Source: Scilla litardierei
Lineage: Eukaryota; Streptophyta; Magnoliopsida; Asparagales; Asparagaceae
Direction: 5' to 3'
Assembly: GCA_030789695.1 (NCBI GenBank)
Contig: CM061139.1
Coordinates: 102,656,037-102,720,036 of the forward strand
Length of the DNA: 64,000 nucleotides
The notes under the pieces were generated by a model. That model did not search any database and was not told where the DNA came from. It was given only the letters and a program-made list of their open reading frames with translations. The position numbers and the translations under genes are program-made. This document shows positions 55,836-64,000 of the stretch, one piece after another. The first letter of the stretch is position 1; each line of letters starts with the position of its first letter.

Positions 55836-57724
55836 TTAAATGCGACAAAGTCTAAGAGCTTGTCGTAACTCTTCAAATCTACCTGAGTTAAGTGGTTTAG
55901 TGAATATGTCTGCCAGTTGACATGATGTTGCAACATTGTCCATAAAAAGCACTTTCTTCTCTACCAATTCTGTAATGAAGTGGTGCCATAAGTCTATGTG
56001 CTTTGTTCTCGAGTGTTGCACTAGATTCTTCGAAATGTTGATAGCACTTAGGTTGTCACATAGAATAGTTAACACAGCTTGTTCCACTCCATAATCAGTT
56101 AACATCTGCTTCATCCATAATAGTTGTGTACAACAACTTCCAGCTGCTATATACTCCGCTTCTGCCGTGGATAAGGAGATAGAATTCTGCTTCTTGCTGT
56201 ACCATGAAATAAGATTGTTTCCAACATAAAAACACCCACCTGTAGTACTCTTCCTATTATCAGCATTGCCTGCCCAATCAGCGTCACTGTAAACTAACAT
56301 AAGAGTGTTAGTATCTTTGGTATACCAAATACCATAATCAACCGTACCACTTATGTATCTGATAATTCTTTTTTATTGCCGTAATGTGAGACTCTTTGGA
56401 GATGCTTGATAACGAGCACACACTCCTACACTGAAACTGATGTCACGTCTGCTAGCAGTGAGATAAAGAAGACTCCCTATCATGCTCCTGTACAACGTAA
56501 CATCCACATACTTACCACTATCATCCTTAGTGAGTTTTTCACTTGTAGACATAGGAGTACGAACCTGTCTATCATTCTCTAGACCAAACCTCTTCACCAG
56601 ATTCATAGCATACTTACTTTAGGATATAAACAATCCCTCGTTGGGTTGCTTTACTTGAAGACCCAGACACATATTGAGTTCTCCCACCATGCTCATTTCA
56701 AACTCCTTCTGCATAAGATTAATAAATTCATTCACTAACTTCTGAGAGGTAGAGCCAAACACTATATCATCAACGTAGATCTGAGCTACTATCACTGCGG
56801 CCTTGGTTTTCTGAACAAATAGTGTCTTGTCAGCTCCCCCTCTAACGTAGCCTTTCTGAAGTAAATATTTGCTAAGCCACTCATACTAGGCTCTCGGATC
56901 TTGCTTCAAACCATAAAGAGCCTTTTTAACTGATACACGTGGCCTGGAAAGAACGGATCCTCAAAGCCTTTGGGCTGCTCCACATAGAGCTCTTCATTTA
57001 GAATACTATTGAGGAAGGCACTCTTCACATCCATCTGATGTAGTTTGAAGTTGAAACTACATGCTACTGCTAGTAAGAGTCTGATGGATTCGAGAAGTGC
57101 AACGGGAGCAAACATCTCATCAAAATCAACACCTTCAACCTGAGTATAACCCTGAGCCACCCGACGAGCTTTGTTGCGAGTTATGTTTCCCTTCTCATCA
57201 GTCTTGTTCTTAAAGATCCATTTGGTACCAATAACATTTATACCATTTGGTCTTTCAACAAGAGTCCAGACATCATTCCTCTGAAACTGATTCTGTTTTT
57301 CTTGCATGGCTGACACCCAGAATTCATTAAGAAGAGCTTCCTTCACATTCTTAGGTTCACCAAGAGAGATAAAACAAACATACCTCGCAAGGTCTTGGTA
57401 GTTGACACGATTCGTGCCTCTTGTACGTCCTTCTTCAAACATATCCCCTATAACCAGCTCTGGAGGGTGGTCCCTGATAACTCTGGTGATCCCATCATGA
57501 GTGCGAGCAACAGCTTGGCCACCTTTAGGCTCTTCAGCTGATGTTGTCTTTTGTGTTGCAACATCAGTTGCAACATGATCATGTGTTGTATCTGGTGTTG
57601 CAACATCAGTTACAACATGTTCTTCTTCTTCTGTGCAGTCCTTATGTGATGACATCCCTTCAGCTGTGGCAGTCTCTGTTTGCTGATCAAAATCATGCAC
57701 AAAAACATTAATAGACTCCATCAT
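55836..57724 (-). pseudogene. Sirevirus RT and RNase H, broken
   Basis: After a disordered linker with DVAT repeats, RT begins: FWVSAMQEKQNQFQRNDVWT, GTKWIFKNKTDEKGNI, KARRVAQGYTQVEGVDF, FAPVALLESIRLLLA, LHQMDVKSAFLNSILNEELY. A frame change follows near 56906. The catalytic IYVDDI block is at about 56770 in another frame, then FGLENDRQVRTPMSTSEKL, LYRSMIGSLLYLTASRRDI, and RNase H: VYSDADWAGNADNRKSTTGG, SLSTAEAEYIAAGSC, ILCDNLSAINISKN, RTKHIDLWHHFITE and CQLADIFTKPL. Catalytic residues of both domains are still recognisable, but several stops interrupt the frame. Confidence 0.9.
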
Positions 57725-57959
57725 GGTATTAGTACATTTATTGTAGACTCTATACGCATGAATGGATGTAGAATAACCCAGAAATATTCCTTCATCACTT
57801 TTAGCATCAAACTTCCCTCTTGGAGTACGGTCATTTAAAATATAGCACTTGCTTCCAAAGATGTGAAAGTAGGAGACATATGGCTTTCTTCACTTCCAGA
57901 TTTCATACAAAGTTTTCTCTATTCTAGGACGAAGATAAACTCTGTTCATTGAATATCAT

Positions 57960-59444
57960 GCCTTATTGATAGCTTCAGCCTACTGCCTTACACTGACCTC
58001 TCTAGCATTTAGCATAACACGAGCCATCTCATGCAAGGTTCGATTCTTCCTCTCGACAACTCCATTTTATTGAGGAGTCTTTGGAGCCGAAAATTTGTGA
58101 ACAATACCTCGGGACTCACAGAAATCAGCAAATGATCGATTTTCAAACTCCTTTCCATGATCACTTCTGATTCTAACAATCTTGCAGATAATGCTTCCTT
58201 TCTCAATTTGCAGACGAACACATAATTTATTAAATGCTTCAAAAGTGTCTGATTTTTCCTTAAGGAAATCTACCCAGGTAAACCTAGAAAAATCATCAAC
58301 ACAGACAAAAATGTATTTCTTACCTTCGACACTAGTTTCAGATGTCGGTCCAATCAGACCCATATGTAGAAGTTCCAGAATCTAGGACGTAGTAATGATC
58401 TGTAGTTGCTTGTGGCTAGTCTTCTGCTACTTGCCAGTTGACATGGACCAAAACACCTTCCTTTTTCTTATTTAACACATGTATTCCTCTTACAACACCC
58501 ACCTTAGAGATTTTCATCAGAGTTTTAAAGTTCAGATGCCCTAGTTTTTGATGCCACTGTTCAGACATGTCAGCAGGAGTATGAAGACAAGTAGTAGTCT
58601 CTTGGAGGAGATAGCAGTTGTCGACAGATCTTTTCCCAATAAGAATGCATCCTTGATTAGAATTAAACACAAGACATCCATCCTTAGTAAATCTCACCAA
58701 TAGCCCTTGGTTACACAGCTGACCGATGCTAATAAGGTTTTCTTTAAGATCTTCGACATGTAGGACGTTCTTAAGTTTAGGAAACCCGACCACATTCAGA
58801 TCTCCTTTTCCTACAACCTTGCTTTTCCGACCGTCGCCAAATGTCACACGACCTCCAGCGCATGTCCTATAATTATCTAGCACTTTCTTGTTACCAGTCA
58901 TATGACGAGAGCATCCACTATCAAAATACCACATATTATCAGAGGATGCGATCAATGATGTGTAGGCCACCATGAAGTATAGTTCAGACTTTCTTACCCA
59001 TTGCTTCTTCATCTTTATATCACGGTGTTTAACATTTCTTCCTTCCAACCAATGTTGCATGCGACTAAAGCAGTTTCTCTCAGTATGGCCTATGAACTTG
59101 CAGTAACTGCACATATGACGACCACCTTTTATGCCTCTAGTCTGCTTCTTCTTCTGATCATGGCCCTTGTGCTGACCCATTCTTTCAAGTTCTTTGGTAA
59201 CAAGAATTCGTTTCTCCGTAGGCACATGATAATAGGCTCCTCTATTGTAGCCCACACCAGTGCGATCTCTTGAAGTCTTCCCCATATTCAGAATATCATC
59301 CAGTTTTGACTTCACAGAGTTCCACTTGCTTAGAATACACTCAGCCTTCTTAGCCCTGAGCAGAGTTTTTCTGACGGTACCTTCTAGATTCGAGACTGTG
59401 TTCAGCTTCCAAGAGTCTTGCTTTGGCTTCTTCCTTTTCTCCAT
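57960..59444 (-). pseudogene. Sirevirus protease and integrase, broken
   Basis: The frame begins with the end of Gag, containing a second zinc knuckle (CSYCKFIGHTERNC). The copia protease motif FDSGCSRHMTG follows, then FGDGRKSKVVGKGDLNV and NLISIGQLCNQG. The GAG-pre-integrase segment is WHQKLGHLNFKTLMKIS. Integrase continues in a second frame from 58363: FVCVDDFSRFTWVDFLKEKS, RSDHGKEFENRSFADFCESR and the NGVVERKNRTLHEMARVM block (the last after a stop near 58065). So the D,D,E catalytic triad is traceable across breaks. No single uninterrupted frame remains. Confidence 0.88.
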
Positions 59445-60760
59445 TTAATATGACATTCTTATCTTTCAACATTTTGTTTATTTCACAGATCTTCATCCAT
59501 TTATCATACATCATTTGGTAAGCTGTTCGAATATCCTCGTCACTCACATCCTTATCACTTTCAACTTCAGAATCTGATTCACTGTTATATGTTGTAGTTG
59601 ATGTTGCAACACTGGGACTGACATTGTCTAGCTTATTGCCAGATGTCATAACTGATGTTGCAACATCAAATCCAACATGACTGTGAGTGTTGCAGTCAGA
59701 TTGTCTTTTCAAGGATGCTGTGAAAGCAACATAGTTGCAAGTGATGTCCTCATCTCCAGTACTTCCCTCAGACTCAGCATCACTTCAAGTACTAGCTAAG
59801 GACTTACTTTTTTGCTTCTTCAAGATGTTGGCACACTCAGCTTGTATGTGTCCAAAGCCTTCACATTCTCTACACTGTATCCCTTTTTCCTTTATTTTTC
59901 TGGTCATATCTCTGCGTAAGGCGACTGAAATTTTTACCTGCAGTGGGATTACTCGGTCGTAGCACATTGTTTCCTGATCTGGAGTTCTGTCCTTTGCTAC
60001 CGATCTTTTTCAGCATTCTGCTGAAGTTCTTAGTCAATAGGACAATGTCATCATTAAGTTCCGACTCATCATCTACCTTAGAGACCTCTCCAGCTTCTAC
60101 ATTTAGGGTCACTCCTTTGTCCCTTTTATTCTACTTCAGATTCATTTCATCGGTCTGAAGTGACCCCATAAGTTCATCCAGCCTCATAGTGGAGGTATTC
60201 CTAGCTTCCTCAATGGCAACAACTTTGGCGGAGAATCTGTCTGGAAGAGATCGTAAGGTTTTTCGAACCAACTTCACTTGTGAGTACTTTTTACCAAGTT
60301 GAAAAGTTTGATTGGATATGTCTCTCAACTTCCCATTAAATTCAGTAATGGTTTCATCATCATTCATCTTTAGTTCTTTAAACTGAGATGCAAGCATTTG
60401 AAGTTTAGATATTTTTACCGCATTGGTTCCTCCATGAACGTTTTGTAGTATGTCCCAGGCTTCTTTACCATACTCACATATAGAGATGAGTTTGAATTGT
60501 TCTTCATCAACTGCTGTGAATATGTCATTCACTGCTTTAGAATTCCACAGAGCCGCACGATCTTCATCTTGACTCCAATCCCTTGTTGGCTTGAGGTGTT
60601 CATTGCCATCTTTGTCAACTTCGATCGGCGCCTTCTCATCAAGCTTAATGAATACATGCATCCGAGACTTCCAGTAAGTGTAGTTTATACCAATGAGCAA
60701 TGGAAGACGAGTAACGGAACACCTTCTCTTGTATTCCAAGTACTGAAATTCCAAGATCAC
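59350..60760 (-). pseudogene. Sirevirus gag, broken
   Basis: The open stretch from 60760 begins with GTG; no authentic start codon was identified. Conserved copia Gag helices: LIGINYTYWKSRMHVFIKL, DIFTAVDEEQFKLISICEYG, EAWDILQNVHGGTNAVKISK, QMLASQFKELKMNDDETITE and VRKTLRSLPDRFSAKV. A stop at 60131, then MLKKIG-type linker, then the zinc knuckle CRECEGFGHIQAEC near 59870-59830. The C-terminal region has DVAT words, an acidic SESDSEVESDKDVSDEDI and a coiled coil. It overlaps the start of the next frame at 59444. Gag would form cytoplasmic particles and bind RNA through the knuckles. Confidence 0.88.
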
Positions 60761-60791
60761 CCGCTTTGACAGTACAAAGCAGCACAGATGA

Positions 60792-60808
60792 CCTGCTCTG
60801 ATACCAAT
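60792..60808 (-). other. Sirevirus primer-binding site (initiator Met)
   Basis: Minus-strand ATTGGTATCAGAGCAGG directly follows the 5' LTR end. TGGTATCAGAGC is complementary to the 3' end of plant initiator Met tRNA, standard for copia. Confidence 0.9.
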
Positions 60809-61693
60809 TGTAATTCAGTACTATGAAGATAATCAAATGAACATATAGCAATATGAATAAATCCAAGAGAAGACAGGCAAAACTTGGTAACGCAGTTCGG
60901 TGCACACCTACATCTACGGGGCCACGCCCAGAAAATCAGATTACCCCACTATAATAAAAATGAATACAATCACTAATATCGGATTTCTATTAGGAGGAAC
61001 ATGCTCTCCTTCAATACAAACCACAGTGGGTGGTCTCAACCAACCCCATGGAGTTATCTATGCAAGCTCCCCTTGCATGCAAGCTCCCCTTGCAAAACTG
61101 ACTTGAATCGACTCCCTTGATCCCTACCTCAGGTAGCCGTCAGCCTCCTTCCCGGAGTTTTCGATCACGATCTTCAAAAAGCGATCCACCCTAGAGACAA
61201 TCCGCATGTTTTTTATATAAGCCGACTCCATATAATCTCGGAGTAGTTATGGCAGGCTGTTCAAGAGAATCCCATGCAGATTGACAACCCGCAAATCAAG
61301 GAATCACTTTGGGCAAGTGATCCCGCAATATCTTCATCATATCTCGCAAGCAACTTTTGCGGGTTAAATATTGTCAAATATATCTTCAGCAGATCTTGCA
61401 ACAATATTTGCGGGTTAACAACTTCCTATAGTATCTTTAACTGATCTCATACGTAGCAGCATACAACTGAACATCTTAGAGAGAATCTATAAGATCTGTA
61501 ATAGTAAATCATCAATCATCTGAAGTCTGTCTTTCTTTCAAATTAGCCATGTTGCAGCTCATGTTGCAACATGACATACAACATGACTAATAAATATGAC
61601 TATTAATAAGATCTCCCATATCGAGATAATTAAGGCCCACTGAAATACCCAAGTACCACTAATGAATACGGTCACACCATGTATGACCCAACA
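60809..61693 (-). repeat. Sirevirus 5' LTR
   Basis: 885 bp, homologous to 52298-53193 with several percent differences and small indels by eye. It contains one perfect TGTTGCAACA at 61562. Confidence 0.9.
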
Positions 61694-62179
61694 CAGCCAT
61701 ACGTCCACACATGAAAAAGCATCCACTAATCACGTCTCCAACAAGATAAAGAGTACAACACGTCTAAGATGGACAAACACGTCTCCAATGAGACAAAGAA
61801 AAACCTCTCTAATGAGAGAATACTATAACTCACAAATGTAAGAGAAATACTTACAATACTTCTTTTACATATAGCCCAATGTTGAAGATCTTTTGTAGTG
61901 TTGTGGCTATAGTGGTTGATCTCCAATATATGTGAAAATGAAAGCGCTTTGAGATCTAAACATGGCCAAGAAAGATTGTTGAAAACTTTGGAAATAATGG
62001 CCAATGAGAGGGTTTTTGCTTAAAAGCTTTTTTCACTTTTTACTCAAGAAAATTGATCATTAAACTTATGGTAATAAGAAAACTAACCCTCAATTTATAA
62101 AACAAAATCTGGATGAAAACAGATGATAAAAATGCCCTTAAAATGGCTCTCTAACGGTTAGTCAAAATATGACTATCGT

Positions 62180-62345
62180 AGGCTGCCAACTAGGCGCTGG
62201 TCGACCACAGTTCATCCACTGACCGACTAGTAGACCACTGATCGATCAGTTGGACAACGGTGGTCGACCACTGCAACCTGCCAGAAAACCCCGAGAGCAC
62301 TAGTTGACAACATCACTAAAACTAGTCGACTGTAATCTTGAACTC
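62180..62345. repeat. TGGTCGACCA palindrome cluster
   Basis: Perfect TGGTCGACCA at 62198-62207 and 62261-62270. Variants between and after them include gaccgactag, actgatcgatcagttgg and ctagtcgact. The cluster lies in the U3 part of the minus-strand solo LTR. Confidence 0.8.
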
Positions 62346-62694
62346 TAACACGACACTAAAAACTTAGGAAATAACTTTTAAAATAAATTTAAAATTATTT
62401 GTGTGTGTTTCTAAGTATGTGAGAGCTTCAACAAGGACTTTAACTAGCCACCAAGACCAAGACTAAAACAAAAATTACATTAAAAATAAAAATAATACAT
62501 GAAGCTTTCTTGATGCAATCTTGAATCACATCCACTTATCTTAGTTGCTTTGAGTTTCATTGTCTTTGTTGGCTCCATACCCCATTTGCATGTTTGCTCA
62601 TCATCTACATATCTATACTCATGAAATCATTAGTACCCAATATGTTCGCACGTCATCAAGACGATCATGGCGTGACTCTATATTCTACATCTTC

Positions 62695-63041
62695 TTGACG
62701 AGAAATCAAAAATACTATATATATGATGAATGCTTGGGATGCATTGCTTATACATATTCTTAGCTGTGGGCTTGTTTGACCATCTATAACACTTCGAATG
62801 CCAACCACAACTCGTAAGAATCCTACTTACATCAGCTCGATCAGGCCGGGAACGGAAAGATTGGATGATCGATTATCGGCTGGCTTTCAAATTATGAAGG
62901 CACTCAAACATACGAAACAACTAAACAAGCAACTGAGAAATGAGCTAATTAACTGACTGATCAGTCATCTTAGCGACGAAGGGCTTAGCAGGCGAAAAAC
63001 TCGAAGCCCATGACCGATTCAGGGAAAAGAACACCAGTGCG
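62695..63041. other. Sequence between LTR and VQ gene
   Basis: No ORF with a domain. On the minus strand it follows the VQ stop codon, so part of it is the VQ 3' untranslated region. The start is AT-rich with an atatatat word near 62718. No clear polyadenylation signal was fixed. Confidence 0.5.
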
Positions 63042-63431
63042 CTAAAAATCAAGACTTGAGCCCGGACTCAGGAGCGGAAAGGAGCACCACGACGAATAGT
63101 ACGACGGAGAGATAGTCCCCATGTGATCAGCGACCCCTTGAGAGTTAGCAGGCTGCGGCTGCGGCGGCAACGGCCGACGATGCTCCTCAACTTTGATCGG
63201 CGGGGGCGCCGGCCGGGCAGCGGCGGAGTGCGGCATTCCCGTAAGCCTCTGAACCAGCGTGCGGAACCCGTGCGGATCCACCCGGTAGACCTTCGGCGGC
63301 GGCGGCAAGCCCGGCTTCCTCCAGGGCTTCGCCGGAGGCTTCCGGACTGCGTGAAGCGAATAATTCGACGGCTGTGGATGATTGTGCTCATCCTTTGACG
63401 ATGGCATTTGGAGAGAGAGGGAGTACTCCAT
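63042..63431 (-). CDS. VQ motif-containing protein
   Basis: Complete intronless frame of 129 codons plus stop, ATG at 63431. The VQ motif is clear at about residues 48-64: VYRVDPHGFRTLVQRLTG (consensus FxxxVQxLTG). It is preceded by a Pro/Lys-rich stretch (KPPAKPWRKPGLPPPPK) and followed by Pro-rich sequence and a Ser-rich C-terminus with WCSFPLLSPGSSLDF, an ending seen in several small VQ proteins. VQ proteins are plant nuclear cofactors that bind WRKY transcription factors and modulate defence, stress and growth responses. A second in-frame ATG (MPSSKDEHNHPQ) ten codons (residue 9) in is an alternative start. A TATA box, a G-box and a W-box upstream support a functional gene. The subfamily is not assigned. 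Confidence 0.9.
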   Translation of the reverse strand: MEYSLSLQMPSSKDEHNHPQPSNYSLHAVRKPPAKPWRKPGLPPPPKVYRVDPHGFRTLVQRLTGMPHSAAARPAPPPIKVEEHRRPLPPQPQPANSQGVADHMGTISPSYYSSWCSFPLLSPGSSLDF

Positions 63432-63488
63432 TAGAGCTTTGTTGAGTTTTGCCTGCTATAGCTATTGAAACTAAAGAATGAGATTGTG

Positions 63489-63495
63489 TTTTATA
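63489..63495 (-). promoter_or_regulatory. VQ gene TATA box
   Basis: Minus-strand TATAAAA about 60 bp before the ATG at 63431. A start roughly 30 bp downstream would leave a short leader of about 30 bases. Confidence 0.7.
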
Positions 63496-63506
63496 CCAAG
63501 AACTCC

Positions 63507-63514
63507 ACACGTGG
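63507..63514 (-). promoter_or_regulatory. G-box / ABRE-like site
   Basis: ACACGTGG on the plus strand contains the CACGTG core bound by bZIP and bHLH factors. It lies just upstream of the TATA box. Confidence 0.55.
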
Positions 63515-63576
63515 GAACTCTTCAGATGCCGCAAGTAGTTGAACACGTCAGGGCGGCGGGCCTGGCGGCTAAGAAT

Positions 63577-63582
63577 GGTCAA
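63577..63582 (-). promoter_or_regulatory. W-box
   Basis: Minus-strand TTGACC matches the WRKY-binding core TTGAC(C/T). Such hexamers are frequent by chance; its position near a VQ gene makes it worth noting. Confidence 0.45.
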
Positions 63583-64000
63583 ATATGATCTGAATGTGGC
63601 CGAGCGCGTGATCTTTAAGCTTTAGGGCCATTAAATTAATCGATAATAATAATATAAAATTCCAGAAGGTTCTAGGTGGCGTTTAAGGCGGCCGGCGGCA
63701 CAAGCAGGGGCCGGGACGATGAGTTATTGGATGGCGTTCTACAAATTGACTTTCGGTTACTGTTAGGCCTTGGAGAAATATTGTGAGGGCGAGTGATAAG
63801 TCCAAGTCTATGCCTAAAAACATGTGCATTAAAGACTAAAAAAACGGGTAGCATGAGCTAAAATGGGAGTGATGCCGGCCAATTTGACTTCTTCCTATGC
63901 TCAAACGTTCTTGAAATGGGAGTTTTAAGCCACGTTTCTTGAAATTCGAAGAAGTGTGTGTCAAATTGGTCCTTTTACTAAGGGCATGTTCTTTTGTAGT
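63583..64000. other. Upstream region of the VQ gene
   Basis: No gene recognised. It holds an ataataataatat-like stretch near 63643, a GC-rich patch near 63690 and a plus-strand TTGACTT near 63881. No transposon terminus was seen before the window ends. Confidence 0.5.

Larger units (their letters stand above)
53060..61571. repeat. Dispersed TGTTGCAACA palindrome, 11 perfect copies
   Basis: Perfect decamers start at 53060 (3' LTR), 54803, 54845, 54887 (env-like ORF linker), 55801 (spacer), 55926 (RNase H), 57554, 57596 (integrase-RT linker), 59602, 59656 (gag C-terminal region) and 61562 (5' LTR). Spacing is exactly 42 bp for 54803-54845-54887 and for 57554-57596. Half-sites lie between (54860, 54872). 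In coding segments the word encodes VAT, mostly within DVAT. The core is flanked by GA...TC in many copies, giving TGATGTTGCAACATCA. Confidence 0.95.
52298..61693 (-). mobile_element. Complete but decayed Sirevirus with env-like ORF
   Basis: LTRs 52298-53193 (3') and 60809-61693 (5') are TG...CA bounded in both orientations. The element is flanked by a perfect 5-bp duplication: cagcc at 52293-52297 and 61694-61698. Minus-strand order: primer site, gag with zinc knuckle, second knuckle, protease, integrase, RT, RNase H, env-like ORF, polypurine tract GGGGGAG. The long gag with two CCHC motifs, the extra ORF after RNase H and the repeated palindromes place it in the Sirevirus group of copia. 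Every domain carries stops or frameshifts, and the LTRs look several percent diverged. Confidence 0.92.
48500..62689 (-). mobile_element. Minus-strand Sirevirus-like solo LTR, split by two elements
   Basis: Left end (+) TGTTGGATCTGTGAGATGG at 48500; right end tattctaca at 62689. Flanks tcttt (48495-48499) and tcttc (62690-62694) agree at 4 of 5. The LTR is recovered in three pieces: 48500-48561, 52113-52297 and 61699-62689, about 1.24 kb together. Read on the minus strand, it opens near gatgatgagcaaacatgc as does the solo LTR at 26627. It has a TGGTCGACCA-type palindrome cluster, then Sirevirus-style repeats such as tctctaatgagag and gacgtgtt, and ends in an actattcacattccc-type block. No internal region survives outside the two later insertions. 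Confidence 0.75.

Noticed and set aside
1..64000. tRNA or rRNA genes
   Set aside because: No cloverleaf or rRNA core was recognised by reading; the tRNA-like words seen are retroelement primer sites.

Overview
This window is nuclear DNA of a flowering plant, and roughly nine tenths of it is nested LTR retrotransposons (Tat and Athila lineages of Ty3/gypsy; Sirevirus and other Ty1/copia). Two host genes remain at the edges: exon 1 of a BSD-domain protein gene (minus strand, 7131-6501) and a complete intronless VQ-motif gene (minus strand, 63431-63042). The species cannot be told from the sequence. No tRNA, rRNA, CRISPR array or bacterial feature was seen.

Layout. 304-5488 is an old, internally deleted Tat element. 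5489-9150 holds BSD exon 1, a universal-stress-protein gene fragment between short repeats that recur at 47462, and LTR-like starts. 9151 to about 45050 is a gag-only copia element that received four visible insertions: a 2.2 kb TG...CA unit in its 5' LTR (10819-13042, TSD agtag), an Athila element in its body (16939-28862, TSD gtgat) whose own 3' LTR holds a Sirevirus-like solo LTR (26627-28132, TSD cttaa), and a 14.3 kb Tat element in its 3' LTR (29084-43402, TSD aatgg). At about 45050 the copia LTR breaks off against the 3' end of a Sirevirus (45051-47351). 48500-62689 is one minus-strand solo LTR split by a short-LTR copia relic (48562-52112, itself holding a solo LTR with TSD aaggt) and by a complete, decayed Sirevirus (52298-61693, TSD cagcc).

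Biology of the elements. No element here looks autonomous. The 14.3 kb Tat element keeps gag and protease but no RT, RNase H or integrase. It carries a near-perfect 8-copy array of a 212-bp repeat and two diverged, intron-containing ORFs on the opposite strand, of the family annotated in plants as putative gypsy-type transposon protein (Transposase_28). The decayed Tat element at 304-5488 has a third relic of the same antisense gene. The Athila element keeps gag-protease with five in-frame stops and an open env-like ORF, but no pol. The Sirevirus has all pol domains plus an env-like ORF, all broken.

Most unusual signals. (1) The perfect 10-bp palindrome TGTTGCAACA occurs 11 times in the 9.4 kb Sirevirus, in both LTRs, a spacer and four coding segments, with 42-bp spacing three times. 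(2) The Athila element has clusters of a CCCGATCGGG-type palindrome in both LTRs and a third cluster followed by a TATA box just upstream of its env-like ORF, which suggests an internal LTR-derived promoter. (3) Three further solo LTRs each have their own palindrome cluster, so unrelated elements share an organisation but not a sequence. (4) The Tat element combines antisense paralogous genes with a satellite-like array.
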